From: Aquanectria penicillioides
Taxonomy: Eukaryota; Ascomycota; Sordariomycetes; Hypocreales; Nectriaceae
Assembly: GCA_003415625.1 (NCBI GenBank)
Contig: PYIU01000006.1
Coordinates: 3,534,001-3,598,000, forward strand
DNA length: 64,000 bases
Reading direction: 5' to 3'
Every line of letters starts with the position of its first letter. The first letter of the stretch is position 1. The position numbers were made by a program, and so were the translations under genes. Positions 10,885-20,781 of this stretch are shown piece by piece. The notes below the pieces were generated by a model. That model did no database searches, was not told the origin of the DNA, and was given only the letters and a program-made list of their open reading frames with translations.

Positions 10885-12156
10885 GCGCTAGGCCTGATGG
10901 ATAGAGGCATTGTTTTAATATGAGCTGAACCCTTTATATCTTTCGACCCTTTTGTCGGGCCATGGAAAGTTGGGATCAACAGCATGAGAGTACGTACCAC
11001 GCACATGATTATCGCCACGGATTTAAAGGCCCTTCACTTGCTAATTCCGGGATGCATACTGTGATCCAACGATCGATTGGAAATCGGTCATATTATTGAG
11101 TTGCAGTCGGTCGAACAGTGCTACCCCCCTGGAATGCTGCATTTCTCATGTTGCTAGATTAAGCGGATTTAGTGGATTTCGACCGTTATTTCCGCGGAGG
11201 GTGATTTATCGCTCGCCGTTGCAACTGCTTAAGCCAAGTGCACCGCCCTTAGGATGTAGGAACCTCATCGACACTGAATGTATATAAAGGTAATAGACAA
11301 ATGGATGAAAGCAAAGCTTGGAATAGTGCAGTAGGTAAAATGGGGCCGTTTTGGGTTGGGAGTGTAAATTTCATGGTCCTGTCACATACGCCAATGCAAT
11401 GAAGGACAAACCTTGGGCTATCTTAGTAGTTGAAGATATGAGATTTTCCATATTTTGTCATACGCTGATACATGCCAGTATGATGGAAGATGCTCAAGGT
11501 TGGAAAAAATTGCGTTGAATAGCCTGCCCCTGACGCATCTTCGTAAGTACGAATCCCAACAGTCGTAAGATCATATGTTCATTTTTGGGTTGGTGTGTAG
11601 ATGCGTAACATGTGGGAGTTGTTTGACATTGTGTGAATCACAGATCATCCTGAAATGTAGTGGGTGCCGGGGGTTCCAATACTGCATCGTGCATCGGCAG
11701 ATCCCTGAAGATATTGAAGTCCTCTTGGTAGCCTGATTGCACAGCCGCTGCTGCTCGGTCGCGCGATTGGCTGGAGTTTTGGAGCAACATCGATTTCAAT
11801 GGTGAAAGGGTGGCATAAGGTGAGTACAGAATGAGGAGATGGTGATTGGCGCCAGATCAAGCACCCTCAAGCGAGATGCGCATTGTAACCAAGCAGGAGC
11901 GTTGGCACTACCGGCCGGATAATGCAATGGTCAATAAAGGAAGAGATAATTGAGTATTCCCGTGCCCATGCGAATGATTTAGCTCCAACGATGAGCTTGT
12001 GTCAAAGGTGGGGTTAAACGGAACGCGCGTCATCCCAATGCAGTAATCCCACCACCATGTATCAGGTGCATCTGGTTCATCGAGGGTCCATAGTAAAGAT
12101 CTAACTTTAATCTTTAATTATCAACCCAAACCATCGTACTGCTTGGTTCCTCTTTG
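10885..12156. other. Intergenic, divergent promoter region
   Basis: About 1.3 kb between the transporter (reading left) and the secreted collagen-like protein (reading right). Open frames here are short and without domain features. Both promoters must lie here, but I identify no specific site. Confidence 0.55.
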
Positions 12157-13731
12157 ATGAGATTGCACGAGATCATCACAGCCCTTGCGGCTGGGGCCAT
12201 TATCCCAAGAGCCTGGGCCGGGCCCACACGCCAAATCTCAGTGACCGACAAGTTAGAGCCGAGCGTTCAAATCTCTGCTCAGCGCGGACCCCAAATATTC
12301 AATACTGTGTTCGATTCCCTTCGGAAATGGGGAGCAGTTACTCATCGCAACGGCATGTCCCTCATGCTAGCTACAGTCCCCGAAGATGTTTTGTTGTATC
12401 ATGGCAACAACCGCAATGCGACGCCCACCACCTTGGACTGGCTTGCGTATGAGGTTGAGCACGCTGAGATGTTTGCTCGCGCAAATCATTTTGGGCCTCC
12501 TCCGCAGGAGCCAAGAGATGGTGATGATGATGGCGACAAGGAGCCAGACACGGCACGCCTGGAGCTTAAGCGAAGAAGCTCTGCTCAGTCTCCACTGGAC
12601 GATAATTCCGAGCCCAAGCACGGTTGGCTTCACGTCTATCGCACCACTCGGCCTCTTCGATTCCTTTACGTCGACGGAATGAGTGGTGATAAAGATGATA
12701 CAGGTGTTCTTGACACGCAAGACTTTCTGTTGCGCGGCGTGAGAGACGAACCTGGTGGTTGGCCACCCGGTCGGCCCCCCAGAAGCACCGAAGAACAACT
12801 TCCAGGTATCCCCGGAGAGCAAAATCGTGTGCGTGATCTCTGCCAACTGTGTGCCGATTGGGGACTACAAGGCATTATTCGAACTGAGACTGTCGGCTTT
12901 GAGATTATCAAATGCGATTTCTTTCATGGCATGGAGCAAGTACAGTCACTGCAGAGGGACGATAGAAACCCCGATCGACCGCCTTGGTTTCCTGATCCCG
13001 AAGAGCCCGGGGAGCCGGGGAAGCCAGGAAATCCATGGAGACCAGGGAGGCCAGGGGGTCCTGGTGGTCCTGGTGGTCCTGGTGGCCCGAGACCCCCTAA
13101 CCTTTCGCAGGATCCGGAAGACCGGTTCCGTGCTGTCAATCCTGGCCGCACTATCCTGGATTACTCTTCAACGGTTTCAGCATACTTTTTCCCAATTAAT
13201 ATAACAAATCCTGATGAAGAACACACTAAGAACCCTCGTCTCATCAACACTACCGAAGACGAGTTAGATAGTATCAGGGAATACCTCGCCGAGGTGATCC
13301 GGCAGCGATACGATGCACCTACGACATCCAAGTATAACTGGCGGCACGTTGCGGATGAGGTCGTTCAGCGATATACACCTAAGATAATATCGATTTTAAA
13401 CAACACTGGCTCGATTGACAACTTATCAAGAGATCTCCGATTTCTCCTCGAGCTCTTCATTGACTACTCGATTGCAGACGAGTCTGTCCGTCATGAGGAG
13501 GCTGAAGAGCGCTGCACTACATTTTACATACAGACCCTCCCACTTGAGACAGATGCCGATCATCTACTATACAGTGCATTTGAGGCCGTCAACGCCGAGA
13601 TCTGCAGTTCTTTCTTCCAGATCAGGAAGCTTATAATTGGCAACCAAGGTGCCAACGACAAGTCAATAGAGGAAGCGAAGTTGATTGTCAAGTCGCTAAC
13701 CGAATACTTGGCTTGGCACGTGTTTGAATGA
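12157..13731 (+). CDS. Secreted protein of an unnamed fungal family with a collagen-like insert (524 aa)
   Basis: The protein begins with a signal peptide (MRLHEIITALAAGAIIPRAWA). The body has features I associate with a conserved but unnamed family of fungal secreted proteins: a segment around NGMSLMLATVPEDVLLYHGN, then LDWLAYEVEHAEMFARA, then RTTRPLRFLYVDGMS. After these come paired cysteines (DLCQLCADWG) and a second half with several N-glycosylation sites (NITN, NNTG). At residues 271-316 it carries a proline/glycine stretch with consecutive Gly-x-x triplets rich in PGxPG, like a short collagen helix, which interrupts the otherwise globular sequence. It is a single exon; the start is the first ATG in frame at 12157. 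The function is unknown. Extracellular or vacuolar location is inferred from the signal peptide. Confidence 0.75.
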   Translation: MRLHEIITALAAGAIIPRAWAGPTRQISVTDKLEPSVQISAQRGPQIFNTVFDSLRKWGAVTHRNGMSLMLATVPEDVLLYHGNNRNATPTTLDWLAYEVEHAEMFARANHFGPPPQEPRDGDDDGDKEPDTARLELKRRSSAQSPLDDNSEPKHGWLHVYRTTRPLRFLYVDGMSGDKDDTGVLDTQDFLLRGVRDEPGGWPPGRPPRSTEEQLPGIPGEQNRVRDLCQLCADWGLQGIIRTETVGFEIIKCDFFHGMEQVQSLQRDDRNPDRPPWFPDPEEPGEPGKPGNPWRPGRPGGPGGPGGPGGPRPPNLSQDPEDRFRAVNPGRTILDYSSTVSAYFFPINITNPDEEHTKNPRLINTTEDELDSIREYLAEVIRQRYDAPTTSKYNWRHVADEVVQRYTPKIISILNNTGSIDNLSRDLRFLLELFIDYSIADESVRHEEAEERCTTFYIQTLPLETDADHLLYSAFEAVNAEICSSFFQIRKLIIGNQGANDKSIEEAKLIVKSLTEYLAWHVFE

Positions 13732-14591
13732 TGGTAAACTAGAATCATTGTACAATTAGGCATGCAAGTAGAAGCGCTCGATCAATGATCATTTCAATGT
13801 CCTCGGAAACCTCGGAATTTCAAGTTTAAGATACGCAATGTACATAGATCCAAATATAATGTACAATTGCCGCGTTCTCCTTCCTTTAACACTACTTCCT
13901 CAAGGTGTAACAACCCAAGAAATCCTAATAATTAGCAATAGAATATCTTAGATGGCACTAAAAGGCTTATGCTCCCTAAAACAGACTGAGTTTCTTTATA
14001 CTATGAGCAATAAATTGGCATTCAAAGATGCCACAGTATACTCCACCTGTTACGTCTGGTGAATTCCAGTGCAACATCCTGTTCCTCAAGCTTTCTTTAA
14101 AGCCAACAAATTATTGCCAATGTCACGCCGAGTATTTAAGTCATTCTAGCACACGCATTATGGGAGTGCACATTCCCTTTTGCCTTAGCCGGTAATGCGA
14201 CAGCCAAGGCAGGAGCATTAGCTCTTTTACCGTTCATGGATAAGCGGATGTGTGTCGAACCACAACCATCCTGGAACCAGGGTAATTTAGTTGCAGGTCA
14301 CATAAAGACTTATTAAGTTATGCGTTGATCTGGACACCTGAAATACCAACCGCAAGAATATATAATATCCTGGTCTGATGCAACATCATTTAATTTGTGA
14401 AAGATAGGATCCTAAGAACCTCCTGCAAAGCTGGTTCTGAAAAAATGATATTTAATTGGTTGAGGTGGTGGCTTCATTGTGGCTGAGCTTCACCACGAGT
14501 TAAAATCTAACGTCATCAGGAGTCATCAGGGGGTTCAAAGTTCATTCTTCCTCCATTTGTCAGAGTTTCATGACCAGAAACTGCAAACACA
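13732..14591. other. Intergenic, nothing recognised
   Basis: 3' flank of the collagen-like protein gene and 5' flank of the sulfotransferase-like gene. AT-rich, with no supported coding or RNA feature. Confidence 0.6.
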
Positions 14592-15677
14592 ATGTCCCGC
14601 GTGGTAGATTCATTGCCTAATCCCTCGCATGTGCGCGAGAAGAAGCTGATTGTGACGGCTAATAGCCGGTAAGTAACTTTCGGCTCGTCGGCCGACCGCC
14701 CGACCAGGCGGCTCGTCTTGAAAGCATGAGTGTGACGGAAAATCACTCACAAGTTGGGAACAGGACTGGCACCTTCTCTCTCTATCAAGCACTAGGAATG
14801 CTGGGATACCGACCATATCATATGTATGAAGTTGTTAACGGTGGCCCGACGCATATGGCGATGTTCGAGGAGGCTATGAAGGCCAAGTTTTTGGGCATCG
14901 GCAAGCCGTACGGTAAGGCTGAGTTCGACAAGTGGCTAGGCGATTTCGATGTATGTTTTCTCTTTGGCTCTGTTATTGCGCTGAACTGTTCCCTCTCAGT
15001 GTAGGTGTGTATTTGGACGACAAATGCTGACTGACCAATGGATAGGCAGTGGTCGAAATCACGCCATTCTTTCTGGAAGAATTCCTGGAATTTTATCCCA
15101 ATGCGCAATACCTACACATGGAGCGAGATTTAGACGCATGGTATCAATCAGTAGATAACACTGGGGCACAAATGTTCCAAGCCTGTCGTTCATTTCCTCT
15201 GAAGCAAATCCGATACATCGACAAATGGGTAGACAGCTTCTGCTCCTTACATATTGTGCTAGAAGCAGTTTGGACGAATGGGAAGACGTGGCGTGAGGGG
15301 GAGAAGTACGCCAAGGATATGTACCTTGAGACGTAAGTGATACACGATAGAAGACGGGAATAGTTAAAATCTTTCTTCCTCAAATGCTGACCACAATTAT
15401 GCCTTATAGGAACAAGAAAGTCAGGGAACTGGTGCCGAAGGGTCAACTTACTATCTGCAAATTGGAGGATGGATTTGGCTGGGAGGAAATCTGTCCATTT
15501 CTAAACAAACCCATTCCGGAAACAGCATACCCCAGAGGCAATGCACCTGAACAGTTTCACAAACTGGGCAAAGAGACACTTGGTCCGGCCATTAACCGAG
15601 CGATAGCTCTTGTTACCACCAGTGTATTGGTACCGGCTGTAGCAGTCGGGGTCTGGTACTATAAGTATCGGATTTGA
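14592..15677 (+). CDS. P-loop sulfotransferase-like protein (272 aa, four exons)
   Basis: Member of the fungal sulfotransferase-like P-loop family that is often misnamed NAD-dependent epimerase. The exons are 14592-14668, 14764-14950, 15046-15332 and 15410-15677; phases match throughout. Joining exon 1 to exon 2 gives the nucleotide-binding-like loop LIVTANSRTGTFSLYQAL with GYRPYHM after it, the standard start of this family. The core follows: FFLEEFLEFYPNAQYLHMERDLDAW, where the helix-strand-R-D pattern is the usual PAPS/3'-phosphate-binding segment, and later a tryptophan-rich WEEICPFLNKPIPETAYPRGN motif. A C-terminal hydrophobic helix (VLVPAVAVGVWYYKY) suggests membrane anchoring. No intact partner gene is adjacent; a carboxylesterase remnant abuts it tail to tail. 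The acceptor substrate is unknown. Confidence 0.83.
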
Positions 15678-15738
15678 TCTGCCCTCGATTGAAAGAATTC
15701 ACTGATATCGAATGTGCCTGCTCTTATCCAACAGTCTC

Positions 15739-16300
15739 TCATTCCCTGCTACTGCGATTTGAGATAGTTACTGGGTCAACTGTAGATATCGTCCCTGAAA
15801 CTTTGGAACCAGCCTCTGCCATCTGATGAAAAGGCCACCATGAATATACACAGCAACAGAGAGCAGTCCCTCGGAGGCAGACACGTTTGATGGCCGGTAA
15901 ACGTTCAAGGTCAGACAGTCTTCCGAAACATACTCTCCGAGGACTATTTGCGTGGCACCATATCCGTAGCACATGTAACCCATTTCTGTAGCATTCTTGC
16001 TGCCAGTCCGGGATGTGTTGAGAGACTGAGGATCATGGAAACGCAAGTTTGCAACAGGCGGTTGCGCGTACGGAATACCTTGGAAATAATCCTAGTGACA
16101 TTTTGATCGGTGAACTATTCGCCGAGGTCAGTGAGGTTGGTCAAAGATGGGGAGAGAAACGATCGCATCGTCTTGGAGCAATCAAGAAGATTCTCGATCT
16201 AGATCGAGTTCTGTAGGTTGTCTTTGAGAAGCCCAGTTTCAAAAAGACATACTGCCACACCGGCTAGGAAGCCGACGCTCAAGACAACAACCGAGCGCAT
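15739..16300 (-). pseudogene. Type-B carboxylesterase/lipase, 5' fragment only
   Basis: N-terminal remnant of an alpha/beta-hydrolase carboxylesterase. A signal peptide (MRSVVVLSVGFLAGVAVC) starts at 16300. After a disrupted stretch the family hallmark FQGIPYAQPPVANLRFHDP appears just before 16040. The cysteine motif EDCLTLNVYRP and the oxyanion strand VAVYIHGG follow. The frame then stops at 15739. The catalytic Ser (GESAG), Glu and His regions, about 400 residues, are absent. The break lies 60 bp from the end of the sulfotransferase-like gene. The sequence before the FQGIPYA motif is out of frame with stops unless an intron ends at about 16090. It cannot encode an active enzyme. Confidence 0.72.
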
Positions 16301-17609
16301 GGTGAAGAAAATTGATTGCGTCGTAAATATGAGTGCTTTGCAACTTGGGATATCATCGAAAATTGCCGAGTTGAGAGCCGTATAAACATGCATAGGTACG
16401 CCACACTGCTCGATGTCACAGCAGTGACGTGGAGTTTCCTCAAGCAGGTGTTTACCGTAATTCCGAGGTTATATACAATTTAGGCGACCCATAATTATGG
16501 TCCGTGTATTTAGATAAGCCACAGAACATACGTAGGAAGGATGCACAGGACAGATAAAAGAAAATACGAGGCAAAATGGGAGCGGAGTCCCATGTAGTTA
16601 CACTGGTCGATCTTTACGCGCAAGACCTTCAATAACAGCAACTGGGTAGTAGTAACTCTGGGACAACCACGTAGTTTCATAGCTGCCGAATCGTTTGCCG
16701 GGACAGGGGTGGGGGCTTTTCGCCAGTGACAGCTAGGCAAATGTTGAGGCCTCTGTTGACATGCCTCACCACGCCATCCGAAAGTGATCTGTACGAATAG
16801 GATGATTTCTCAATGTAAAGCTGAATATAGTAACTATTGGTCATCTTAGACAATTGAAATATGTCGAGTTCGGGGAGCGCGTTTTGATGCACTAGAAAAT
16901 TTTTTATCGTTTGTTTGTTTCAAGATCGGCTATTTTTATACAACACGCAATGAAGAGATCTACGACCATACTAGTCACATTCGATCTATCTTTACTACGT
17001 ATTTTCTAATTTAAATACCTCTACCCTGGGCATTATTCTCTACATCTATGTTCCACTAACGGTCTGCGTTAGAGTTCTGACGTCACCGGATGTTTACTGA
17101 TACGAGCAACCCTCGTCGCGAGCATGGACCTCGGAGGTTATAAGAGCGAAAACATCTCACTGGCTATGTCTTGGGTGCCAGTCGATTTAATGAGCTTACG
17201 CAATGGGGAAGCAATATGGTGGATCCTCCGTGCACCACGAAGCAGGTGCACGGCATAGAGATTGTCTCAATGTGGGGGTCAAGCAAAGATCATCAGCACA
17301 TAAAGGTTTTGTCGGTAGGCGGGGGTTACTGCATGCAGTGGTTTTATCGTGTTCAATTCATCTCTATCTCTCCCTTCCTCTAGAGGAAGGGCTGAAGGCA
17401 TCTTCCTTATAGAAGAGCCTGTTTCACATCCCTCTGAGATAAGCCTGTATCTCTAACACCTATGAAACCGGACTCCGGCATCCTCCGTGACATCTTCATC
17501 ACGATGTAAAGGAACCAACAGGTTTACTATTTGCCTCAAAGTACCGATCAGAGCCCTCCACAACTCTTGGTCTACCTGCGACTTCATCCTCTCAACTATT
17601 CTTAGAAAC
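16301..17609. other. Intergenic, nothing recognised
   Basis: About 1.3 kb with only short frames on either strand. It contains the 5' flanks of the divergent carboxylesterase and tyrosinase remnants. No RNA gene or repeat recognised. Confidence 0.55.
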
Positions 17610-18710
17610 ATGTCTCCTTGGATTGAGAAAGCAATTTTGGGGCTTCTCGTGTCCACTTACTTGGCCGAGGCTACGCCTGTTCAAGGATCATGCACCTCGA
17701 TCAATAAGAGAAAGGCATGGTAAATCAGCCTAAATCTTTCAATCTTCGAACCTGAACTTACAACCACAGGCACAACATGACCAATGACGAGAAAACTGGT
17801 AAGGTACTTAGTACGCTAAATATTTAGAAATCCACTAACATTTTACTAAGCCTTTCTTGACGCGGAGCTGTGTCTCATGAAGCACGACGTCGTGACCGGA
17901 GAAATTGAAGGTGCTAGAAACGTCTGGGATGAGTTGCATTGCACCCACATCTATTTGGGAGGTTACATCCACTACGTCGGGCATTTTCTTCCCTTCCACC
18001 GATACTTGGTGGGCTCTCATGAGATTCTTTTGCAGGACCTTTGCGGGTACACAGGTGCCCACCCGTACTGGGACGAGCTCTATGACCTTAATACTGCTGC
18101 TTTGAATGAGTCGACTCTCTTTGATCTAGTCTACGGGTTCGGTGGTAACGGTGCCGGCGGTGAGTACTTGCACAGATTAAGATGAAATATTTGCTCTTTA
18201 GTGATGCTCAGCTCATTGAACACGGCATTGCTGACACCATGGTAACAGATTCTGAGTGTATCCAGGATGGCCCTTTCAAGAACTTGACGCTGTACATCGA
18301 CACCGGCCTAGACCCTGACAACGACACAGAGTATTGCCTGACCCGTGCCCTGAGTTAGGATGACCTTGAAATCGCTGCTCAGACCTACATTGATGAATGC
18401 CAAGCGATCCACAACTGCACATCAGCTTGGCAATGTTACAATGGAGAGCTACACGGCGCTGGACACGGTGCTATTGGTGGACTTGTAAGCGGTTACCTCT
18501 ATCTAAAATGTTTCTTACTAACGTGAGTCTAGATGAAAGATCCAATTGCCAGCAACGGTGACCCAACCTTCTATCTTCATCATGCGTACTTGGACAAGAT
18601 TTGGTGGGAATGGCAGCAGGATAACCTAACCAGTCGCCTCACGGACATGGGTGGAGACAATATTCCTCCGCAATGGCTTCTTGAGCAAGTTGGCAGGAAA
18701 ATTTCATCCT
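17610..18710 (+). pseudogene. Tyrosinase / polyphenol oxidase, stop-interrupted and 3'-truncated
   Basis: Type-3 copper oxidase of the fungal tyrosinase family (monophenol and o-diphenol oxidation). Exons 17610-17719, 17770-17798, 17851-18159, 18249-18484 and 18533-18710 join in frame. A signal peptide starts MSPWIEKAILGLLVSTYLAEA. The copper-A region reads LHCTHIYLGGYIHYVGHFLPFHR and ends in the typical FLPFHRY. The copper-B region has HGAGHGAIGG and GDPTFYLHHAYLDKIWWEWQ. In-frame TAG at 18356-18358 (after LTRALS) is a nonsense change with no intron to remove it. The C terminus stops at 18710, shortly after the second copper site, exactly where the opposing flavoprotein remnant begins. Both defects argue for a dead gene. 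Confidence 0.8.
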
Positions 18711-19805
18711 GAGAATCGGCATGCTTCCCTCTGGCTCTCTGCGCGTTGCTGGCGTCGCCTAGGGCGAACACGTTGGCGTAGCCCGTGGCCTGCAGTGTGT
18801 CACGATCGACTTTCACGCGGCCGTCAGCGTCGAGCATGGCCATTGGCATGAAGGCTGTGTAGGGCCGCACGCCAAAGGCGGGTATGTAAAGGTCCGTCTC
18901 GAGCGTGGTCGTAGTAGTGGTCGAGACCGTTTTTTCGTCCTTTTTTTCGTTGTTCTTATCGCTGGTTCCCAGTGTTAGGGACTGCTTGCCCGTCGGTGTC
19001 ATCATGACATCTAGAACACGCGTGTTAGCCACAACCTTGACCTTCAGCTTGGCCAGTTCATGGGTCACTGTCCGGCGTACGTCGTCGCGCGCCTTGGGCC
19101 CCAGGGGCAGGGCATCGTCAGCTATCAGTGTGATCTCCTTAGTGCCAGCGAGTCCGTACTGCTGGCCTAGTTCACCTGCCACCTCGACACCGGTCTGACC
19201 AGCACCAGCCACGACGATGGACTGCGCTGCTGCAATCTTCTTGCGCAGGGTATGGATCTCGTCCTTGGTGGCCGTTGTGTCGGCCAGGTTCTTGAAGGGC
19301 ATGGCCACCCTGGAAGAGGAACCGGTGGCGATGACGAGTGGCTGTCGTAGTTGATGGTCCGCTGGTTTTCGTCGGTTTTCGTCGATACAACAACACGGTT
19401 GGCCTCGGGGTCCAGGCTCTGTGCCATGCCTACCACAAGCTCGAATTTCGAGGGTCCGTACTTGGCGAAGCCTGGTCCTAGGGGGAGGAATATCTTCTCG
19501 TCGCCGAATTTGTCGGGTAGAATGGCGCGGGCTGTGGCATAGGGCCATGGCATCTCGTCGTTGGGGCTGACCAGCACCACGCGCAAGCCAACCGACGCCG
19601 GCGTGTGCTTTAGCAGATGGCGCATGAGCGGGACGCCCGCCATGCCGGCGCCGAGGATGACGATGGTGTGTGTTACAGTTGGCGATGTCGGGGCTGTGTC
19701 GCTGAGCCCCTGAGGCTTCTTGTTTGATGACAGTAGCCGGAGAAGAAGGGGGCTAACAAGAACCAGAAAGCCCGGTATCCAATAGTAGGGAGACTCTGGA
19801 AACAT
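18711..19805 (-). pseudogene. AIF/AMID-like NAD(P)H:FAD oxidoreductase, frameshifted and 3'-truncated
   Basis: Remnant of a pyridine-nucleotide-disulfide oxidoreductase of the apoptosis-inducing-factor/AMID type. The N-terminal membrane helix (YYWIPGFLVLVSPLLLRLL) precedes the FAD-binding GAGMAGVPLMRHLL. A frameshift near 19348 separates NQRTINYD from LVIATGSSSR. The NADH-binding GAGQTGVEVAGEL, the FAD-contacting GYANVFALGDASN and an internal low-complexity run (KKDEKTVSTTTTTT) follow in the second frame. Homology stops at about 18712, shortly after GDASN, where the sequence becomes the antisense of the tyrosinase exon. An intact member would continue about 40-60 residues. One missing base explains the frame change and no intron fits. 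Confidence 0.78.
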
Positions 19806-20781
19806 TTCTGCTTAATGGCAGTGATTGGGAGGGGGGAAACTGGCTTGTCAAGCGAGAGGCCAGCCAGAGGGAACACGGTAAACCGGTAGATATAGTTGCG
19901 TTTCTGGAACGAGGGATATCTGAAGTAGGTATCCGTATCCTCGGCCATCAACTCCAACAGATATCATCAAGTGCGGAGGACATGGGGCCGTTGAAACGTG
20001 TGTGCGGCGCAATGTCTGTGCGGTATTATGTCTGTACGGGATACCGTCTGTGTCGCAAGAGTGCCGTATGTCTATCAAACTCCATGGTGGAGAGATTCGG
20101 GATGCCTTCATTGGGACAGCTGAGGCTCGGATTCGGACGAGCTCGGAGGCTGCCGATTCATACAGAAACGCCCCTGTATAAACTGCTTACTCCGGCCCCC
20201 AACGGGACGAGACAGGGAGTCAATCAAATCATCTCAACTCTGTCCGCCACACAACATCAAACACACCATTTAGGCATCAGAATGTCCGTGCGGGGCAAAC
20301 GTCTGTGCGAAGCGATGTGTATGCGGGAGACCCCTGGGATTGAAAATGTCACCTCTATTGACACTGAGCACGGCTGTGGCACTTGTTTGGGGTAACGGAT
20401 CTACAAGAAGTTGCCAGGAAATCTCCAGCAGTTTACAGGAGGATCCCGGGTGATTCACAGGAAATACAGATATTAATAAGGGGCCTTGAAGCTGGTTAAC
20501 TCATCGGCAACTCCCCTTGTCCAGCTGTTGATATTGCTCGTGAGTGTGTGCCCGTGTAATGCGATCAAGGTTGTGGCATTTTTATGTCTTCTTACCCCTG
20601 TTTCTTGGTTGATATCCCGTCTAAGTAGGGCTGTCCATCTCGTCTGACACGTTGTAATGGTCTGGCTTCGCTTCACCCCCACTCCCTTGAGTCCCCCGGG
20701 TTCCCCGAGTCCCCTAAGACGAATCTTTCCCGACGCCAGATCGTTGGGAGCAGGTTCTCACTCCAGACAACATAACCAGCC
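19806..20781. other. Intergenic with short degenerate TGTGCGG-type repeats
   Basis: Two stretches near 19995-20050 and 20280-20330 resemble each other (alternating GTCTGTGCGG / GCAATGT / GCGAAGC blocks). They suggest a diverged local duplication. No coding gene is supported. It holds the promoters of the divergent flavoprotein remnant and NACHT gene. Confidence 0.4.

Noticed and set aside
12924..13151. Minus-strand collagen-like frame opposite the collagen-like insert
   Set aside because: It is the reverse complement of the Gly-Pro repeat, which reads as Gly-Pro on both strands. The plus-strand protein has signal peptide and flanking domains, so the minus frame is a shadow.
18580..19548. Reading the flavoprotein frame as one 322-residue gene
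   Set aside because: The frame runs from a shifted upstream region into the antisense of the tyrosinase exon. The real homology is split between two frames and ends near 18712.
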